Below are positions 14,189 to 25,479 of a stretch of 64,000 nt of DNA, piece after piece (the first letter of the stretch is position 1; every line of letters starts with the position of its first letter). Under the pieces are notes generated by a model. The model was given only the letters and a program-made list of their open reading frames with translations. It was not told the DNA's origin and did not search any database. The DNA is from Achatina immaculata. Taxonomy: Eukaryota > Mollusca > Gastropoda > Stylommatophora > Achatinidae. The translations under genes were made by a program, and so were the position numbers. The DNA lies in assembly GCA_009760885.1 (NCBI GenBank), contig CM019718.1:27897633-27961632 (forward strand). The letters run 5' to 3'.

Positions 14189-14358
14189 CTTGAGAACCAC
14201 TGGGACTAACAAATTCTTGTCACACAGATGCAAGAAACTGTCAAGTGAGTGTTTAAACCCTTAGGTATTATTGTGTGAAATTTGAAAATTTTATTCATTC
14301 AATTTAAAAAGCCATAGAATATCAAATTTATGTCTAAAATTAGTTCATTAGTAGTTAT

Positions 14359-14387
14359 GCGTTTCTTTTTTTTTTTTGGACAATATA
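14359..14387 (-). repeat. 3' terminal inverted repeat of Tc1-like copy B
   Basis: gcgtttc, a run of 13 T, then ggacaatata mirrors the 5' end, allowing a longer homopolymer run and two or three substitutions. Confidence 0.78.
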
Positions 14388-14397
14388 TTTCACAAGG

Positions 14398-14490
14398 CAA
14401 TATGTTTCGTGCTATATGTTAATATGTTTCCTGTTATATGTCAATATGTTTCCCGTTATATGTCAGTATGTTTCCTGCTATATGCTTGTA
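14398..14490. repeat. 22-bp repeat, about 4 copies
   Basis: The unit aatatgtttcctgttatatg plus tc recurs with minor changes just outside the transposon end. Confidence 0.75.
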
Positions 14491-14880
14491 TATATAGTCT
14501 GTGCCATATAATCTGTGCTATATAACCTGTGGTATTTATGTAACCGTATACAACACAGTTTGATGTATCCCGGCTTTCTCACGACACGATTAGCTACAGG
14601 AGCTTTGTTGGTGTGTACCACTGGGAGTACAGATGCCTGATGATGATGATATATATATATATATAGACGATGCAATATAATCGAGCAATATTTTATTCTT
14701 AAGATGCCCATGTACGTATATATATATATAGTCTGTGCTGTGTAATTCCTAGAGATTTGCTGCTATGGTATCACTATCGTGTGGCACAGTCAGTTGGGAA
14801 GTTGTTCGATTTCTCATATTTTGATGTATGACTAAATCTGTCAAACGTTTGCTAATTTATGTTTATGTCCAGATATATTT
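14490..14880. other. AT-rich DNA without a recognisable gene
   Basis: The stretch holds two short TA microsatellites (near 14650 and 14718) and degenerate tatatagtctgtgc repeats. No ORF here resembles a known family. Confidence 0.6.
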
Positions 14881-15374
14881 TACAATACGACAGATAATCT
14901 CAGATATATGACACATTGTGAGAAATATCAGATATATGTCAGATTGTGGGAAATATTATCAGATAGGTGTTATTGTGTGAGAAATATTATCAGATAGATG
15001 TTATAACGCGCGAAATATTATCAGATAGGTGTTAAAATGTGAGAAATATTTACAGATATATGTTATAATGTGAAAAATATTACAAGATATATGTTATAAT
15101 GTGAGAAATATTATCAGAAAAACGTTATAATGTGAGAAATATTATCAGATATATGTTATAATTTGAGAAATTTTATCAAGTTTATGTTATAATGTGAGAA
15201 ATATTATCAGGTAGATTTGAGAATTATTATCAGATAGATGTTATAATGTTAAAAATATTATCAGATAAATGTTATGGTGTGAGGAATATTATCAGATATA
15301 AGTTATAATCTGAGAAATATTATCAGATACACTACAATGTTATAAATAGTATGTGATATATGCTATACTGTGAG

Positions 15375-15375
<1 letters not shown>
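14880..15375. repeat. Degenerate ~31-bp AT-rich repeat
   Basis: Units of the form gttataatgtgagaaatatt plus atcagatatat diverge strongly from one another, with indels. This is an old array compared with its neighbours. Confidence 0.8.

Positions 15376-15378
<3 letters not shown>

Positions 15379-15450
<72 letters not shown>
15379..15450. repeat. (TA)n microsatellite, about 72 bp
   Basis: An uninterrupted alternating TA tract. It is self-complementary and could extrude a cruciform. Confidence 0.95.
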
Positions 15451-15453
<3 letters not shown>

Positions 15454-15529
15454 ATGCGAGAAATATTATCATATTTCTGTTTGTAGAAAGTATTATCAGA
15501 ACTATGTAACAAGGGGCGTCTCAGTCTCA

Positions 15530-15705
15530 GTCAAGAAAGAACAACTCATTGTACTATATGAAGTTATGTAACAAAGAACAACTCATTGTACTATATGAAG
15601 TTATGTAACAAAGAACAACTCATTGTACTATATGAAGTTATGTAACAAAGAATGTTTCATTGTATTATATTAAGTTATGCAACAAAGAACGTCTCATTGT
15701 ATTAT
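15530..15705. repeat. 37-bp repeat, about 4.6 copies
   Basis: The unit aaagaacaactcattgtact plus atatgaagttatgtaac repeats, with divergence in the last two copies. Confidence 0.88.
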
Positions 15706-16167
15706 ATGAGCGTAGATGTAAGTTCTTACAGTGAGATATGTGTTTTTATATGCATGTTGTGTCATACATTCAGATAAATTCACATATGTTTGATAGTTAT
15801 GTTTAATACTTATAAACATTTATATGTGGAATTGTACCATAATCTATGTTCATCTCTATGTAGAGATGACAACATCGTATAGAAGTAAACAGTTTTTTTC
15901 TTTGTATAAATGTACCATACTGTATGAAAGTAAACATTTTTATGCTTAAGTTTACCTTACCTTGTGTGTATAATTTACATCCAGTAAAAGCACTAAAAAC
16001 ACACAGGACCAAAAATACAATTGTTTACAAGGTCAGACAGACCAGCACAGCAACATCTGGTGAGCACTGTAAGATATAACGAATGTACAAGTGGGAGGGG
16101 CCACAGACTGGTCGATCTGTCCCACGTCCCAACCACTGAGCGAGGTCTGTGTCAGAAATGTGTGCAC
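15706..16167. other. Low-copy AT-rich DNA, no gene recognised
   Basis: Only short, unconvincing ORFs occur. A weak ~60-bp repeat of the type accatactgtatgaaagtaaac lies near 15830-15960. Confidence 0.55.
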
Positions 16168-16760
16168 TCATGCCAGTGTTTGCTGGCAGATCAGATCATG
16201 TCAGTGTTTGCTGGCAGAACAGATCATGTCAGTGTTTGCTGGCAGATCAGATCATGTCAGTGTTTGCTGGCAGATCAGATCATGTCAGTGTTTGCTGGCA
16301 GATCAGATCATGTCAGTGTTTGCTGGCAGAACAGATCATGTCAGTGTTTGCTGGCAGGTCAGATCATGTCAGTGTTTGCTGGCAGATCAGATCATGTCAG
16401 TGTTTGTTGGCAGATCAGATCATGGCAGTGTTTGCTGGCAGATCAGATCATGTCAGTGTTTTCTGGCAGATCAGATCATGTCAGTGTTTGCTGACAGATC
16501 AGATCATGGCAGTGTTTGCTGGCAGATCTGATCATGGCAATGTTTTCTGGCAGATCAGATCATGTCAGTGTTTGCTGGCAGAACAGATCATGGCAATGTT
16601 TGCTGGTAGAAAAGATTATGGCAATGTTTGCTTGTAGAACAGATCATGGCAATGTTTGCTGGTAGAACAGATCATGGCAATGTTTGCTGGTAGAACAGAT
16701 CATAGCAATGTTTGCTGGTAGGACAAATGATGTCAGTGTTTGCTGGTAGAAGAAAATGTG
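16168..16760. repeat. 28-bp minisatellite, about 21 copies
   Basis: The unit contains gatcatgtcagtgtttgctg followed by gcagatca. All three plus frames stay open across the array because the unit lacks stops and 28 is not divisible by 3. The right end degenerates (ggtagaacagatcatggcaa). Confidence 0.93.
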
Positions 16761-16857
16761 ATATTACCTTGAGGACAGGTAGGTAGATTCTGCTGGTAAA
16801 TAGTTCCCGGGTACAGGAGAGCACAGCTTAGTTTCCTTTATGTGTGTGTCAACTTAG

Positions 16858-17590
16858 TGTCACAGTGGAGACTTTGGAGACAGTGGAGATAGTGGAAACA
16901 GATGACATAGTGGAGATAATGGAAACAGATAAGATAGTGGAAACAGATGAGATAGTGGAAACAGATGAGATAGTGGAAACAAATGAGATAGTGGAGATAG
17001 TGGAAACAGATGAGATAGTGGAGATAGTGGAAACAGATGAGATAGTGGAAACAGATGAGATAGTGGAGATAGTGAAAACAGATGAGATAATGGAGATAGT
17101 GGAAACAGTGGCGACTTTGCAGACAGTGGAGATAGTGGAGACAGTGGAGATAGTAAAAACAGATGAGATAGTGGAGACAGTGGAGATAGTGGAGATAGTG
17201 GAAGCAGTGGCGACTTTGGACACAGTGGAGATAGTGGAAACATATGAGATAGTGGAGATAGTGGAAACAGATGAGATAGTAGAGACAGTGGAAATAGTGT
17301 AGATAGTGGAAACAGATGAGATAGTGGAGATAGTGAAAATAGATGAGACAGTGGAGATAGTGGAGATAAATGAGATAGTGGCGAAACTGGAGACACTGGA
17401 TATAGTGGAGATAGTGGAAATATACGAGATAGTGGAGACTTTGGAGTCAGTGGATACAGTGGATATAGTGGAGATAGTGGAAACAAATAGTGGAGACAGA
17501 GAAGATAGTGAAGCCAGACAGAAGAGATAGCGGAGACAGAGAAGGTGGTGGATACAGTAGAGACAGTGGAGACACTCACACTCAAGAGCG
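16858..17590. repeat. 9/18-bp minisatellite (gatagtgga)
   Basis: The array is built on gatagtgga and acagatgag nonamers. The length is a multiple of three, so one plus frame reads as repeated VEIVETDE and two minus frames are also open. The strong purine bias and lack of any flanking exon signal argue against a gene. Confidence 0.9.
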
Positions 17591-17755
17591 GATGCCAAGA
17601 GGATAAAGCTGTCTTCCTACACTGCGTTACCTTTCAAGTCAAACATGTTGTCATTATGTACTTCGTAAATGTCTGCCACTATTTTTATTCTCCCGTCTAC
17701 TTTTCTGGACTTTGCTTGCACTAGGCAGACAAAATTCTGTATAAATGTGGAGATT
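17591..17755. other. Unique spacer
   Basis: Non-repetitive sequence between the 18-bp and 44-bp arrays. No feature recognised. Confidence 0.5.
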
Positions 17756-18735
17756 GTTGGAGAAAATATCAAGCGCAAGTTTTACTGTCAGTCACAAACT
17801 AAACAAAAAATTATCCAGCACAAATGTTTCTTTCACCCACAAACTAAACAAAAAATTATCAAGCTCAAGTTTTACTTCCAGCCACAAATTAAACATTTAA
17901 TACCAAGCACAAGATATACTTTAAGCCACAACCTAGACAAATATTACCCACAATAAGTTGTACTTTAAGTCACAGCCTAAACAAATATTACCCACAGTAA
18001 GTTGTACTTTAAGTCACAGCCTAAACAAATATTACCCACAGTAAGTTGTACTTTAAGTCACAGACTAAACAAATATTACCCACAATAAGTTGTACTTTAA
18101 GTCACAGACTAAACAAATATTACCCACAATAAGTTGTACTTTAAGTCACAGACTAAACAAATATTACCCGCAATACATTGTACTTTAAGTCACAGACTAA
18201 ACAAATATTACCCACAATAAGCTGTACTTTAAGTCACAGTCTAAACAAATATTACCCACAGTAAGTTGTACTTTAAGTCACAGACTAAACAAATATTACC
18301 CACAATAAGTTGTACTTTAAGTCACAGACTAAACAAATATTACCCACAATAATTTGTACTTTAAGTCACAGACTAAACAAATATTACCCACAATAAGTTG
18401 TACTTTAAGTCACAGACTAAACAAATATTACCCACAATAAGTTGTACTTTAAGTCACAGACTAAACAAATATTACCCACAATAAGTTGTACTTTAAGTCA
18501 CAGACTAAACAAATATTACCCACAATAATTTGTACTTTAAGTCACAGACTAAACAAATATTACCCACAATAATTTGTACTTTAAGTCACAGACTAAACAA
18601 ATATTACCCACAATAAGTTGTACTTTAAGTCACAGACTAAACAAATATTACCCACAATAAGTTGTACTTTAAGTCACAGACTAAACAAATATTACCCACA
18701 ACAAGTTATATTCTAAGCCACAGGCTAAACAAAAA
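17756..18735. repeat. 44-bp minisatellite, about 22 copies
   Basis: The unit contains acaaatattacccacaataa then gttgtactttaagtcacagactaa. The left four or five copies are much more diverged than the core, so the array has an old edge and a recently homogenised centre. Confidence 0.93.
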
Positions 18736-18859
18736 ACTGACGACGAGTAAATGATACCTTTCTGTGAGGAGACAATGTCTTGACGCAACGCAGAAGCTTG
18801 TAACTGTTATTTAAGAAAATATTACCAAGTCTTCTCTTCCCTACTAACTCCCTTTAATT

Positions 18860-19350
18860 GCCAGCTGGTGTTCTCTGCTGCTGGTGTTCTCTGCATCTGG
18901 TGTTCTCTGCATCTGGTGTTCTCTGCAGCTGGTGTTCTCTGCTGCTGGTGTTCTCTGCAGCTGGTGTTCTCTGCTGCTGGTGTTCTCTGCTGCTGGTGTT
19001 CTCTGCAGCTGGTGTTCTTTGCTGCTGGTGTTCTCTGCAGCTGGTGTCCTCTGCTGCGGGTGTTCTCTGCTGCTGGTGTCCTCTGCTGCGGGTGTTCTCT
19101 GCTGCTGGTGTTCTCTGCAGCTGGTGTCCTCTGCTGCGGGTGTTCTCTGCTGCTGGTGTTCTCTACAGCTGGTGTTCTTTGCTGCTGGTGTTCTCTGCAG
19201 CTGGTGTCCTCTGCTGCGGGTGTTCTCTGCTGCTGGTGTTCTCTGCAGCTGGTGTTCTCTGTTGCTGGTGTTCTCTGCTGCTGGTGTTCTCTGCAGCTGG
19301 TGTTATCTGCAGCTGGTGTTCTCTGCTGCTGGTGTTCTCTGCTGCTGATG
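18860..19350. repeat. 16-bp minisatellite, about 30 copies
   Basis: The unit is ctgctggtgttctctg with ctgcag and cctctgctgcggg variants arranged in repeating blocks. It is stop-free in all three plus frames and in one minus frame, which produces several overlapping false ORFs. Confidence 0.93.
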
Positions 19351-19565
19351 TTATGAAGACGTTGAGGCACAACATCGTATCCGTTTGGGAGCGGGTCATG
19401 GAAGTTATTTTTTTCAGTCCCGGATGAGAGCTAATAAGCAGGGAGTGTGCAGTTCTTCTTTAGCATACTCCACCACCATGGGGACTATGACGATCCCTGC
19501 CCTGTTAGCCAAGCTAGGCCAGCTACTGCGGAGTACTAACACAGAGGTGGGACAGGGTCTTGTCC
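19351..19565. other. Unique spacer
   Basis: Low-copy sequence with a 62-codon ORF (19385-19573) that I do not recognise. No splice or promoter pattern is evident. Confidence 0.45.
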
Positions 19566-20296
19566 AGCTATGACATGACACCGGCATGTCTGCTATGGCA
19601 TGACACCGACATGTCAGCTAGGGCGTGACACCGACATGTCTGCTAGGGCGTGACACCGACATGTCAGCTATGGCGTGACACCGACATGTCTGCTAGGGCG
19701 TGACACAGGCACGTCTGCTAGGGCGTGACACCGACATGTCTGCTAGGGCGTGACACAGGCATGTCTGCTAGGGCGTGACACCGACATGTCTGCTAGGGCG
19801 TGACACCGACATGTCTGCTAGGGCGTGACACCGACATGTCTGCTAGGGCGTGACACCGACATGTCTGCTAGGGCGTGACACCGACATGTCTGCTAGGGCG
19901 TGACACAGGCACGTCTGCTAGGGCGTGACACCGACATGTCTGCTAGGGCGTGACACCGACATGTCTGCTAGGGCGTGACACAGGCATGTCTGCTAGGGCG
20001 TGACACCGACATGTCTGCTAGGGCGTGACACCGACATGTCTGCTAGGGCGTGACACCGGCATGTCTGCTATGGCATGACACCGACATGTCTGCTAGGGCG
20101 TGACACCGACATGTCTGCTAGGGCGTGACACAGGCATGTCTGCTAGGGCGTGACACAGGCATGTCTGCTAGGGCGTGACACAGGCATGTGAGCTAGGGCG
20201 TGACACAGACATGTCTGCTAGGGCGTGACACAGGCATGTCTGCTAGGGCGTGACACAGGCATGTCTGCTAGGGCGTGACACAGGCATGTGAGCTAG
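19566..20296. repeat. 25-bp minisatellite, about 29 copies
   Basis: The unit tgctagggcgtgacaccgac plus atgtc has a ccgac/caggc dimorphism. Copies are very similar, indicating recent homogenisation. Confidence 0.94.
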
Positions 20297-20339
20297 GGGT
20301 TGATGATTGCCAAAGCAAGTCTTAACCAATTATTTTATA

Positions 20340-20795
20340 TTACCAATAATAATGAGAAGAAAAACAGCAGAATATTAACAATAATAATGAGAAGAAAAAC
20401 AGCAGAATATTAACAATAATAATGAGAAGAAAAAGAGCAGAATATTAACAATAATAATGAGAAGAAAAACAGCACAATATTAACAATAATAATGAGAAGA
20501 AAACAGCACAATATTAACAATAATAATTTAAAACGGAAACAGCACAATATTAACAATAATAATGAGAAGAAAAATAGCACAATATTAACAATAATAATGA
20601 GAAGAAAACAGCACAATATTAACAAGCACAATATTAACAATAATAATGAGAAGAAAAACAATCGAATATTACCAATAATAATGAGAAGAAAAACAACCCA
20701 ATATTACCAATAATAATGACAAAAAAAACCAATATTACCAGTAATAATGAAAAGAACAATAATCCAATATTACCAGTAATAATGAGAAAAAAACA
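20340..20795. repeat. 35-bp minisatellite, about 13 copies
   Basis: The unit aacaataataatgagaagaa plus aaacagcagaatatt decays to the right (ccaatattaccagtaataat). The right part is included in the 1.66-kb tandem duplication and repeated at 22141-22450. Confidence 0.92.
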
Positions 20796-21149
20796 ACGTG
20801 AAATAGGAATACTCGTATTGTTTAATGTTATACGCATAATATATGTGCAACTTTTATTGGACACACACATTATGTATATATATATATATATTATGTAGAT
20901 CATTTGTATATTCAACTTATATCTGTGTATTTCTGCTTGAAAAAATTACAATGTTGTAAGAATTATTATATTCACAAAAAAGAAATGATTACTTTACTTC
21001 ATGCGAACAGCAAATGTGCATAGAATTATTCTTTATGCAAATTATCTTCATGTTTAGTTGTCTTCCATTTTTGATACAGTTTAACAAAATATCACAGTCA
21101 AACAGGTTAAGAGTACAGGAAGGAAATGTAAATGGCAATCAAACAGGTT

Positions 21150-21312
21150 AAAGAGAGAAGAGACAGAAAAGAAAGGAGAGAGAGAGAAGAGAGAGAAGAG
21201 AAAAGAGAGAGAGAGACGAGAGAGAGAGAGAACGGAGAGAACAGAGAGAAGAGAAGAGAGAGAGAAGAGAGAGAGAGAAGAGATAGAGAAGAGAGTGAAA
21301 GGAGAGAGAGAA
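21150..21312. repeat. GA-rich purine tract (copy 1)
   Basis: Almost pure A/G sequence (agagagaagagagagaag type). The apparent ORF rich in Arg and Glu is a by-product. Its counterpart is at 22810-22976 with different internal lengths. Confidence 0.88.
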
Positions 21313-21564
21313 CAATAGCAAATGTGTCAGTAGATCATGAACATTTCACTAAGTTTATCAAAGTTAAGAACAATGATTGTGAAAATGTGTTCAATATCTT
21401 TAGAAAAGAGCTTAACAAACTAGATCGGGACATAAGTAACTTCTCAAACAGAGATAAGATCAGACACGAGAGAATGAGTACACATAGTTCAAGGCCACTT
21501 CCAGCAAGACACCCACAAGCGGTTCTCACACTGTGTGGCTGTCACAGTTACAAGCTTCTTCTTG

Positions 21565-21895
21565 AAGATACATGCAAAACTTCACCTGATGCTGTCAAGT
21601 TCTTGAAGACACATGTAAAACTTGACCTGATGCTGCTAGGTTCTTGAAGATACAGACAAAACTTGACCTGATGTTGTCAGGTTTTTGAAGATACAGGCAA
21701 AACTTGACCTGATGCTGCTAGGTTCTTGAAGGTACATGTAAAACTTGACCTGATGCTGTTAGGTTCTTGAAGATACAGGCAAACACTTGACCTGATGCTG
21801 CTAGATTCTTGAAGATACATGTAAAACTTGACCTGATGCTGTTAGGTTCTTGAAGATACAGGCAAACACTTGACCTGATGCTGTAAGGTTTATTT
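21565..21895. repeat. 41-bp repeat, about 8 copies (copy 1)
   Basis: The unit aacttgacctgatgctgcta plus ggttcttgaagatacatgtaa is moderately diverged. The whole block recurs at 23228-23558 in the tandem duplicate. Confidence 0.9.
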
Positions 21896-22809
21896 GAGTT
21901 TTTCTGTTTACCTCATAATAAACATCAAGAAAAAGAAAAAAGAGTGCAGGTTCTGACAGAACAAGTGAGGATTTTTCTGTGAAAGAAAACAAGAGTCTCC
22001 CAGTCAGAGTTTGAAGACATCTTGGTTTCCTAGTGTAGAGTTTAAGGAGGTGTGACAGAGATGAAACATCACAGCCAAGTCAGAGTTTGAAGACATCTTG
22101 GTTTCCTAGTGTAGAGTTTAAGGAGGTGTGACAGAGATGAAACAATAATAATGAGAAGAAAACAGCACAATATTAACAATAATAATTTAAAACGGAAACA
22201 GCACAATATTAACAATAATAATGAGAAGAAAAATAGCACAATATTAACAATAATAATGAGAAGAAAACAGCACAATATTAACAAGCACAATATTAACAAT
22301 AATAATGAGAAGAAAAACAATCGAATATTACCAATAATAATGAGAAGAAAAACAACCCAATATTACCAATAATAATGACAAAAAAAACCAATATTACCAG
22401 TAATAATGAAAAGAACAATAATCCAATATTACCAGTAATAATGAGAAAAAAACAACGTGAAATAGGAATACTCGTATTGTTTAATGTTATACGCATAATA
22501 TATGTGCAACTTTTATTGGACACACACATTATGTATATATATATATATATTATGTAGATCATTTGTATATTCAACTTATATCTGTGTATTTCTGCTTGAA
22601 AAAATTACAATGTTGTAAGAATTATTATATTCACAAAAAAGAAATGATTACTTTACTTCATGCGAACAGCAAATGTGCATAGAATTATTCTTTATGCAAA
22701 TTATCTTCATGTTTAGTTGTCTTCCATTTTTGATACAGTTTAACAAAATATCACAGTCAAACAGGTTAAGAGTACAGGAAGGAAATGTAAATGGCAATCA
22801 AACAGGTTA

Positions 22810-22976
22810 AAGAGAGAAGAGACAGAAAAGAAAGGAGAGAGAGAGAAGAGAGAGAAGAGAAAAGAGAGAGAGAGACGAGAGAGAGAGAGAACGGAGAGAA
22901 CAGAGAGAAAGAGAAGAGAGAAGAGAAAGAGGAGAGAGAGAAGAGATAGAGAAGAGAGTGAAAGGAGAGAGAGAAC
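22810..22976. repeat. GA-rich purine tract (copy 2)
   Basis: The duplicate of 21150-21312, altered by a net 4-bp gain. It is the main place where the two 1.66-kb copies differ. Confidence 0.88.
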
Positions 22977-23227
22977 AATAGCAAATGTGTCAGTAGATCA
23001 TGAACATTTCACTAAGTTTATCAAAGTTAAGAACAATGATTGTGAAAATGTGTTCAATATCTTTAGAAAAGAGCTTAACAAACTAGATCGGGACATAAGT
23101 AACTTCTCAAACAGAGATAAGATCAGACACGAGAGAATGAGTACACATAGTTCAAGGCCACTTCCAGCAAGACACCCACAAGCGGTTCTCACACTGTGTG
23201 GCTGTCACAGTTACAAGCTTCTTCTTG

Positions 23228-23558
23228 AAGATACATGCAAAACTTCACCTGATGCTGTCAAGTTCTTGAAGACACATGTAAAACTTGACCTGATGCTGCT
23301 AGGTTCTTGAAGATACAGACAAAACTTGACCTGATGTTGTCAGGTTTTTGAAGATACAGGCAAAACTTGACCTGATGCTGCTAGGTTCTTGAAGGTACAT
23401 GTAAAACTTGACCTGATGCTGTTAGGTTCTTGAAGATACAGGCAAACACTTGACCTGATGCTGCTAGATTCTTGAAGATACATGTAAAACTTGACCTGAT
23501 GCTGTTAGGTTCTTGAAGATACAGGCAAACACTTGACCTGATGCTGTAAGGTTTATTT
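23228..23558. repeat. 41-bp repeat, about 8 copies (copy 2)
   Basis: The duplicate of 21565-21895, with the same order of variant units. Confidence 0.9.
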
Positions 23559-23806
23559 GAGTTTTTCTGTTTACCTCATAATAAACATCAAGAAAAAGAA
23601 AAAAGAGTGCAGGTTCTGACAGAACAAGTGAGGATTTTTCTGTGAAAGAAAACAAGAGTCTCCCAGTCAGAGTTTGAAGACATCTTGGTTTCCTAGTGTA
23701 GAGTTTAAGGAGGTGTGACAGAGATGAAACATCACAGCCAAGTCAGAGTTTGAAGACATCTTGGTATCCTAGCGTATAGTTTAAGGAGGTGTGACAGAGA
23801 TGAAAC

Positions 23807-24072
23807 ATCTAAGATGACGTGACTGAGAAGAGAGAATGTGAAACATGATAGGATAACGTGACTGAGAAGAGAGAATGTGAAACATCTAGGATGGCGTGAC
23901 TGAGAAGAGAGAAGGTGAAACATGATAGGATGGCATGACTGAGAAGAGAGAATGTGAAACATGATAGGATGACGTGACTGAGAAGAGAGAATGTGAAACA
24001 TCTAGGATGACATGACTGAGAAGAGAGAATGTGAAACATGGTAGGATGACGTGACTGAGAAGAGAGAATGTG
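23807..24072. repeat. 39-bp minisatellite, about 7 copies
   Basis: The unit gatgacgtgactgagaagag plus agaatgtgaaacatgatag starts exactly at the right end of the 1.66-kb duplication. Confidence 0.9.
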
Positions 24073-24407
24073 GAATTAATCTTAATTATCTTGATTAACT
24101 AAAATAAGTCCAGCCGAAATTATAAAAACTTCTCTTGAAATCTTTCACATATTGCAACAAATATCCACCTGAAATAAGCCCAGCTAAATTGATGAAAGCC
24201 TCTCCTGAAATCTTCTAAATTTTGTAACAAATAATGTTCGTGTTCTCGCGAAGAGATTCTCTACAGGCGCCGATGTGAAATTTATATTTGTGGGCTTTCA
24301 AAAACGGCTTCTAATTCGGAAAATATTAGTTCAAAGCCAGAATGTTGTGTGTATGGTCGACAAACTAAGCCTGTACATTCCGGGACCACACCTCCAGATT
24401 GTCTGTT
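24073..24407. other. Low-copy DNA, no gene recognised
   Basis: It contains a ~75-bp diverged direct repeat (cagccgaaattataaaaac near 24111, cagctaaattgatgaaagc near 24181). A short ORF at 24275 runs into the next array and is not credible. Confidence 0.5.
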
Positions 24408-24497
24408 TCAGTTTCTTAGTGTTAACCCTCACTTGTCTGTTTCAATCTCTTAGTGTTAACCCTCACTTGTCTGTTTCAATCTCTTAGTGTTAACCCT
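24408..24497. repeat. Left part of the 34-bp minisatellite split by a LINE
   Basis: Units contain ttagtgttaaccctcacttg followed by tctgtttcaatctc. The array stops at aaccctca (24497) and resumes with cttgtctgtttcaat after the LINE tail. The LINE therefore landed inside a unit with little or no target loss. Confidence 0.9.
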
Positions 24498-25447
24498 CAA
24501 CATCACAGATAGAAAACGTTAGCGAGCACAAAACACTAGGTCTTATTATTGACCAACATCTGACCTGGAACTCTCATATGCAATGTCTAACAAAACTCAT
24601 CGCACAAAAAGTATACCAATTAGCTAAAATTAAGCACTTCATCGATCAAGACACTAGGAAGACATACTACATAGCTCATATACAAACACATTTAGACTAC
24701 TGCTCAACAGTTTGGGACGGTTGCTCAGTGTCAAAGACAAAGAGGCTTTGCTCTCTCCAAAAGCGAGCAGTAAAGCTTATTAGTGACAAAGATCAAGCAC
24801 AAACAACTAATCATCACAAACGTATCAAAATACTACCTCTTAAGAACAGGTTCCTCTTCAACAAAGCCAAGTTCGTACATCAAATTCTTTCACGGCATGC
24901 CCCGCCTTATCTATGGGACCTGTTAAAATTTAGCCAAAATGCAGCCAACGGGCTTGAACAACATATGTCTTCCAAAACCTAGACTTGATCTTTACAAGAA
25001 AAGCTTCAGTTATTCTGCTGCTCATCTTTGGAATACCCTCCCATCCTATATAAAAAATATAAATTATACTCCTTCCTACAACTACAAGCTTTCCCAATAT
25101 CTATTTCATGTCGACTACATGCCTCCATGAATTATAAAACTTAAAAGTTATCTTAAGCTGCTCTTACAGACACCGAATACAATTAATTGTTTTCTGAATA
25201 GTCCCGAAAATTTTGTTTAGTAGATAGTCATTTATAATGTATGTAGTTACTTCTGTACTGAGTGAATGTTTAAGAGCGAAACGTAAATGTTATATTTTAT
25301 TTTATGTCTCTCAGATTCAATGTTAGTTATGTTTGTTATATGAACAGCATATTTGTAGAATGTCTGGAATAGAGTGAAAGACGTATGATAAAGGGCAGAA
25401 TATCAGACGGGCCTACGTGCCCAATTCTTAACCCTTTTGAAATAAAG

Positions 25448-25478
<31 letters not shown>
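24498..25478 (+). mobile_element. CR1/L2-type LINE, 5'-truncated, copy 1
   Basis: This is the 3' end of a non-LTR retrotransposon: the C-terminal RT region, about 300 bp of 3' untranslated sequence and a tetranucleotide tail after aaataaagatc (six aatc units). The 3' untranslated part (gggcagaatatcagacggg) recurs at 36650-36918 and, inverted, at 40786-40870, so one family has three copies in this window. Confidence 0.9.
24505..25130 (+). pseudogene. C-terminal part of a CR1/L2-type reverse transcriptase
   Basis: The frame gives TKHLGLIIDQHLTWNSHM and LTKLIAQKVYQLAKIKHF, then HLDYCSTVWDGC and LQKRAVKLI. This is the typical region after the catalytic palm in CR1-like elements. A frameshift near 24940-24984 moves the reading to a second frame that ends FSYSAAHLWNTLPSY and then YLFHVDYMPP before a stop at about 25128. 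The catalytic YADD/FADD region is absent through 5' truncation. The minus-strand copy at 41102-42266 has the same C-terminus (HLFHMDYMHP). The fragment is inactive. Confidence 0.88.

Positions 25479-25479
<1 letters not shown>

Larger units (their letters stand above)
12281..14220. repeat. Tandem duplication, copy 2
   Basis: This is the second copy of the 1.94-kb unit. It starts with 43-bp array sequence (12281-12490, matching 10018-10227) and passes into the flank and transposon. Past 14220 the sequence goes on to the true 3' end of the transposon, so copy 2 keeps the ancestral right-hand junction. Confidence 0.93.
12843..14387 (+). mobile_element. Tc1/mariner-type transposon, copy B, both ends present
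   Basis: The 5' end at 12843-12865 (tatactttccaaaaaaagaa) is inversely matched by 14359-14387, which ends ttggacaatata. The termini differ by a few bases and by the length of the A/T run. A TA dinucleotide borders both ends, as expected of a TA target site. The total of about 1,545 bp fits a full-length Tc1-like element. It encodes the same broken transposase as copy A and could move only if helped in trans. Confidence 0.88.
20482..22140. repeat. 1.66-kb tandem duplication, copy 1
   Basis: It matches 22141-23806 at an offset of 1,659 bp, rising to 1,663 bp after a purine-rich tract that differs by small indels. The unit begins inside the 35-bp array and ends in a 76-bp repeat (agtcagagtttgaagacatc). 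No coding content is recognised. Confidence 0.93.
22141..23806. repeat. 1.66-kb tandem duplication, copy 2
   Basis: This is the second copy. Differences from copy 1 are confined to the GA-rich tract (22900-22945) and a few substitutions near the right end (ggtatcctagcgtatag). The duplication is recent or an assembly duplicate. Confidence 0.92.

Noticed and set aside
16844..17598. Repetitive VEIVETDE and FPLSPLSH ORFs
   Set aside because: They are products of a 9/18-bp repeat of biased composition, open on both strands, without flanking gene signals.
18822..19427. Cys-rich and Gln/Arg-rich ORFs on both strands
   Set aside because: They are translations of a 16-bp repeat in every frame. No signal peptide or unique domain fits.
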